NCBI GenBank assembly: GCA_013141175.1 | Contig: JABFRN010000001.1 | Span: 3,430,001-3,494,000 of the forward strand | DNA length: 64,000 bases | Direction of reading: 5' to 3' | From: Lysobacter sp. | GTDB lineage: Bacteria > Pseudomonadota > Gammaproteobacteria > Xanthomonadales > Xanthomonadaceae | In this document: positions 60,933-64,000 of the stretch, piece after piece | How positions within the stretch are numbered: position 1 is the stretch's first letter | Layout: each line of letters begins with the position of its first letter | Translations under genes and position numbers: made by a program | Notes under the pieces: generated by a model | What the model was told of the DNA's origin: nothing | What the model saw: only the letters and a program-made list of their open reading frames with translations | Database searches by the model: none

Positions 60933-61187
60933 TTACCCGAACTGCAACCGAAGCGACTGTTCGCTCACCTCGTGATTCTGGACGAAGACATCGCCGCTCG
61001 TTCCCTTGCTCACGTTTTCGTAGGTCTCGAAACCCAGGCCGTCGCCGTTGTCCCACTCGATCTGATCGCCGATCTCGACCGACCAGTCGGGGTCCAGTTC
61101 GATGATGGTGTAACCGGAATCCGCAGTCAGGATCGCGGCGGCGCCCTGGTCGGGATCGATGATGCTGATGGTGCCCTTGCGACGCAT
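60933..61187 (-). CDS. Small acidic hypothetical protein
   Basis: An 84-residue acidic protein with a strong AAGGAG ribosome site. It reads as a small beta-barrel domain (GTISIIDPDQGAAAILTADSGYTIIEL, then VEIGDQIEWDNGDGLGFETYENV), similar in outline to cold-shock or SH3-like folds. No membrane or signal sequence. Function unknown. Confidence 0.65.
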   Translation of the reverse strand: MRRKGTISIIDPDQGAAAILTADSGYTIIELDPDWSVEIGDQIEWDNGDGLGFETYENVSKGTSGDVFVQNHEVSEQSLRLQFG

Positions 61188-61396
61188 GTCGTTCTCCTTG
61201 TCGTGCGACCCTTGCGGATCGCGTCGCCCCTGCGCGACGGGTGTCGCGCTCCCTGGTCAGCCGTCAAACATGTCGGCCGGCTGATTGGAACTTAAGCGCT
61301 ATGGCAGGACAAGATCAATCGGCACAGGCTATAAGAAGTGACAGGTTTTTGGCAGCGACCGCTGCCCGTTCTGGAGCTGCGTGTCCGATGTGCGAC

Positions 61397-62239
61397 TCAG
61401 TTCACGCTCGCCAGCGTTTGCCCGAGTCGCACCGGCGTTTCGGGTTTCAGGATGTCCGGCAGTTTCGCCACGCCCTTGGGCAGCAGCACGATGACGGTAG
61501 AGCCGTAGTTGAAGCGCGCCATCTCGGCGAAGCGGTCCAGCGCGATGTTCTGGCCGCGCCAGTCCTTGCGGGTGATGCGGTCGCCGTAGGCCGGGATCTC
61601 GACGCCGCTCCATACGGTTTCCACGCCCGAGACCAGCAGGGCGCCGACCATCACCTGGCACATCGGGCCGAAGTCGGTATCGAAATGGCAGACGAGGCGT
61701 TCGTTGCGTGCGAACAGTCGCGGCACCGATTTCACCGCATCGGTGCCGACGCTGAACAGCCGGCCCGGGACGTGCACGGTTTCGCGCAGCGTGCCGGCCC
61801 AGGGCATGTGCACGCGGTGGTAGTCGCGCGGCGAGAGATAGACGGTCGCGAAGACGCCGTCGGCGAACGGCGCGGCGGCGGCTTCGTCGCCCAGTAGTTC
61901 GGCGACCGTGAAGGATTGGCCCTTGGCCTGGAAGATCCGGCCTTCGACGATGTCGCCGCACTGGCTGATATGGCCGTCTGCCGGCATCAACAGCGCGCGC
62001 GGATCGGCGTCGGGCGTGCGCGCGTCCGGTTTGAGTGCGCGCGTAAAGAAGGCGTTGAAGGTCGGATAGGCGCGGGGGTCGGGTTCCGCGGCTTCATCCA
62101 GATCGACCTTGAACTTGCGGGTCACGGTATCGATCAGCCACTGCTTGATGGCCGGATTGCGCGAATACGCCAGCCGGCGTGCCGCCGAAGACATCCATCG
62201 ATGCGGGAGGACGTAGGTGAGAGTCGTGATCAGCCCCAC
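61397..62239 (-). CDS. psd: Phosphatidylserine decarboxylase proenzyme
   Basis: Psd (280 residues) makes phosphatidylethanolamine and cleaves itself to form a pyruvoyl cofactor. The cleavage site is at Ser247 in [12 protein letters not shown] (a GST version of LGST). Other family regions are [51 protein letters not shown] and [14 protein letters not shown]. The GTG start at 62239 follows the SCO stop directly (TAAGTG), so the two genes are coupled. Confidence 0.96.
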   Translation of the reverse strand: MGLITTLTYVLPHRWMSSAARRLAYSRNPAIKQWLIDTVTRKFKVDLDEAAEPDPRAYPTFNAFFTRALKPDARTPDADPRALLMPADGHISQCGDIVEGRIFQAKGQSFTVAELLGDEAAAAPFADGVFATVYLSPRDYHRVHMPWAGTLRETVHVPGRLFSVGTDAVKSVPRLFARNERLVCHFDTDFGPMCQVMVGALLVSGVETVWSGVEIPAYGDRITRKDWRGQNIALDRFAEMARFNYGSTVIVLLPKGVAKLPDILKPETPVRLGQTLASVN

Positions 62240-62881
62240 TTATTTGCCTGCCCCGGTGAGCGCGATCAGGTCCTCGGCGATGGCCTTGGGCTTCAGCGGC
62301 GGCTGGATCACACCGGCCATCCGGCCCTGCGGGTCCAGCACCACCACGGCGGCGGAATGGTCGATGGTGTACTGATCGGGCGGGGCATCCTTGCCCAGCG
62401 GTACTTTGGCGAACACCAGCGACAGCGATTTCGCGAATGCCTCCAGCGTCGGCAGGTCGGCGGTGGCGGCGAGGGTGTCCTTGTGGAAGCCATGGGCGTA
62501 TTCGCCGAGCTTCTCGATCGAATCGCGCTCCGGATCCACCGAGACGAACAGGACCCGCGGTCGCGTGGTTTCCGGCAGCGCCGCCCAGCGCGCCTGCGCC
62601 TGCGCCAGTTCGCCGAGCGTCGTCGGGCACACGTCCGGGCAGTAGGTGAAGCCGATGAAGACCAGTGTCCAGTGTCCGTGCAGCTCGCCCGGGACCATTT
62701 GGGTCCGATCCGACTGCCGCAGCGTGAATCCCGGCAGCTCGCGCGGAGTCGTCAGCAGGCGGACGGTCTGCAGCTCGGGGCCTGCGGCGGTACGGCTGCC
62801 GAGAAAGTATTCGGCGGCCCAGAGCCCGGCGCCGGTCGCCAGCGCGACCAGCAGGATCAGGAGAGTGGTGCGGTTGAACAT
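62240..62881 (-). CDS. SCO1/SenC family copper-binding protein
   Basis: A 213-residue membrane-anchored thioredoxin-fold protein. Anchor about residues 6-25 (TLLILLVALATGAGLWAAEY). The copper site is Cys81-x3-Cys85 in GFTYCPDVCPTTLG with the distant His in YTIDHSAAVVVLD. SCO proteins help assemble the CuA centre of cytochrome c oxidase. The start is uncertain between ATG 62881 and an in-frame ATG at 62920; neither has a strong ribosome site. Confidence 0.93.
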   Translation of the reverse strand: MFNRTTLLILLVALATGAGLWAAEYFLGSRTAAGPELQTVRLLTTPRELPGFTLRQSDRTQMVPGELHGHWTLVFIGFTYCPDVCPTTLGELAQAQARWAALPETTRPRVLFVSVDPERDSIEKLGEYAHGFHKDTLAATADLPTLEAFAKSLSLVFAKVPLGKDAPPDQYTIDHSAAVVVLDPQGRMAGVIQPPLKPKAIAEDLIALTGAGK

Positions 62882-62983
62882 CGTGGCGATGTCTCGAGGG
62901 ATGGCGACGGGTACGGCCATGATAACCGCGCGGCCGTTATACTTCGCGGTCACGCCGCGCGACCCCCAAGCCCAGACCCCGCC

Positions 62984-63946
62984 ATGACCGACGAGCTGCA
63001 GACGATCATCGACCTGATCCGGTATGGCGCCAGCCGTTTCAACGCGGCCGGACTGACCTTCGGCCACAGCTACGACAACGCGCTCGACGAGGCCACCCAG
63101 CTCACCCTGCACGCCCTGCACCTGCCGCACGACCTGCCGCCGGTCTACGGCCAGTCGCGGGTCACGCTGGCCGAGAAGGAAGATGTGCTGAAACTGTTCC
63201 TGCGCCGCATCGAGGAACGCATTCCCGCCGCCTATCTCACCGGCGAGGCCTGGTTCGCCAGCCTCAGCTTCAAGACCGACGCCCGTGCGCTGGTGCCGCG
63301 TTCGCCGATCGCCGAACTCATCGAGTCGGGCTTCGAGCCCTGGCTGGGCGGCAGGGAGGTTCGCCGCGCGCTGGATCTGTGCACCGGTTCCGGCTGCATC
63401 GCCATCGCCATGGGCCACCACAATCCGGATTGGCAGGTCGACGGCATCGACATCAGCGACGACGCCCTCGCGCTGGCATCGGAAAACAAGGCGCGCCTGC
63501 ACGCCGAAAACGTCCGTTTCCTGACCTCTGACCTGTTCGCTGGTCTGCAGGGCGAACATTACGATCTGATCGTCACCAATCCGCCCTACGTCACCAACGC
63601 CGAAACCGACGCGCTGCCGAAGGAGTATTCCTTCGAGCCCGAGCTGGGCCTGCGCGCGGGCGACGACGGCCTCGATCTGGCCCTGCGCATCCTCCGCGAT
63701 GCGCCGCTGCATCTCACAGAAGACGGCGTGCTGATCTGCGAAGTCGGCGAGTCCGAGCGCGCACTCGGTCGCCTGCTGCCGGAACTGCCGCTGGCCTGGG
63801 TCGAGTTCAAGGTCGGGCAGATGGGCGTGTTCGTCGCCGAGTGTCGCGATCTGGTCACGTATCACGCGCGCATCCGTCAGCTGGCCGATGCGCGCGATCC
63901 CGCGCTGCGTACGCCTCCGGCACCGGCATCCGCCGGTTTGTTCTGA
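62984..63946 (+). CDS. prmB: Ribosomal protein L3 glutamine methyltransferase
   Basis: PrmB (320 residues) methylates a Gln of ribosomal protein L3. The N-terminal helical domain leads to a Rossmann methyltransferase: RALDLCTGSGCIAIAMG (SAM binding), DGIDISDDALALASEN and the catalytic VTNPPYVTNAE. LPKEYSFEPELGLRAGDDGLD and the ending distinguish PrmB from PrmC. The upstream TTATACTT near 62937 is a plausible -10. It is followed by aroC, the usual neighbour. Confidence 0.95.
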   Translation: MTDELQTIIDLIRYGASRFNAAGLTFGHSYDNALDEATQLTLHALHLPHDLPPVYGQSRVTLAEKEDVLKLFLRRIEERIPAAYLTGEAWFASLSFKTDARALVPRSPIAELIESGFEPWLGGREVRRALDLCTGSGCIAIAMGHHNPDWQVDGIDISDDALALASENKARLHAENVRFLTSDLFAGLQGEHYDLIVTNPPYVTNAETDALPKEYSFEPELGLRAGDDGLDLALRILRDAPLHLTEDGVLICEVGESERALGRLLPELPLAWVEFKVGQMGVFVAECRDLVTYHARIRQLADARDPALRTPPAPASAGLF

Positions 63947-63956
63947 GGCCGGCCGC

Positions 63957-64000
63957 GTGAGCAACAGTTTCGGTCAACTGCTCCGCGTCACCACCTTCGG
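63957..64000 (+). CDS. aroC: Chorismate synthase, first codons only
   Basis: From a GTG at 63957 the frame reads VSNSFGQLLRVTTF, matching the AroC N-terminus (usually followed by GESHG). It is cut by the window end. The position directly after prmB supports this call, as prmB-aroC is a common order. Confidence 0.85.
   Translation, partial: MSNSFGQLLRVTTF

Noticed and set aside
61352-61371. Hairpin GGCAGCG/CGCTGCC near the psd stop as a terminator
   Set aside because: For the minus-strand psd transcript the stem is followed by A residues, not T; orientation is wrong.
61916-62983. Upstream extension of the prmB frame
   Set aside because: It runs opposite psd and the SCO gene, and PrmB has its normal N-terminus at 62984.

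Overview
The window looks like chromosomal DNA from a high-GC gammaproteobacterium of the Xanthomonadaceae, most like Lysobacter or a close relative. The signs are a uniformly high GC content with strong third-position bias, a TonB-dependent receptor, several large secreted hydrolases (S8 and M13 peptidases, a pectinacetylesterase-family hydrolase, a multidomain amylase), and a standard set of housekeeping genes. The genus is inferred from gene content and style; no search was run. I see no phage, integrase, transposase or CRISPR array. One tRNA gene (Arg, CCU anticodon) is present.

Layout. 1-4.5 kb: a truncated von Willebrand A lipoprotein and a TonB-dependent receptor. 4.7-8.7 kb: a DUF1579-type protein, xseA, ispG and a PAP2 phosphatase. 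9-12.9 kb: a secreted subtilase and a small protein. 12.9-22.4 kb (minus strand): an M13 peptidase, a pectinacetylesterase-family enzyme with a possible foldase partner, an EamA transporter, murB, pyrD, a membrane protein and an ALDH7 dehydrogenase. 22.5-26.3 kb: tRNA-Arg, a sulfatase and a glycine-zipper protein. 26.5-31.2 kb: a 1575-residue GH57/GH119-like amylase with FN3 and starch-binding modules. 31.8-38.9 kb: an amidohydrolase, glutathione peroxidase, ferredoxin-NADP reductase, an acetyltransferase and class I fumarase.

39.0-43.8 kb is a compact minus-strand operon for 5-oxoproline: pxpB, pxpC, pxpA, DUF969, DUF979 and pyrrolidone-carboxylate peptidase (pcp). The pcp reading frame is broken by one missing base. 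PxpABC should hydrolyse 5-oxoproline to glutamate, Pcp would release 5-oxoproline from peptides, and the DUF969/DUF979 membrane pair is a candidate transporter. 43.8-53.5 kb holds mostly housekeeping genes (HIT protein, dienelactone hydrolase, rimO, greB, a HerA-like ATPase, a lytic transglycosylase).

53.5-59.9 kb is the most interesting region. It encodes a ribosomally made, post-translationally modified peptide (RiPP) locus: three short paralogous precursors with a shared leader, a conserved VAGC or AAGC boundary and a variable tail. A strong terminator follows, then an MvdC/MvdD-like ATP-grasp ligase, a ClpP-fold serine protease of the SDH type, a MauE-like membrane protein and a membrane-anchored CxxC redoxin. 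An exporter-type ABC transporter lies divergently upstream. This combination suggests a graspetide-like peptide that may also carry a disulfide; it does not match any characterised system I know.

60-64 kb holds a palindromic intergenic repeat beside a gene remnant, DUF2939 and small hypothetical genes, psd, a SCO-family gene, prmB and the first codons of aroC.
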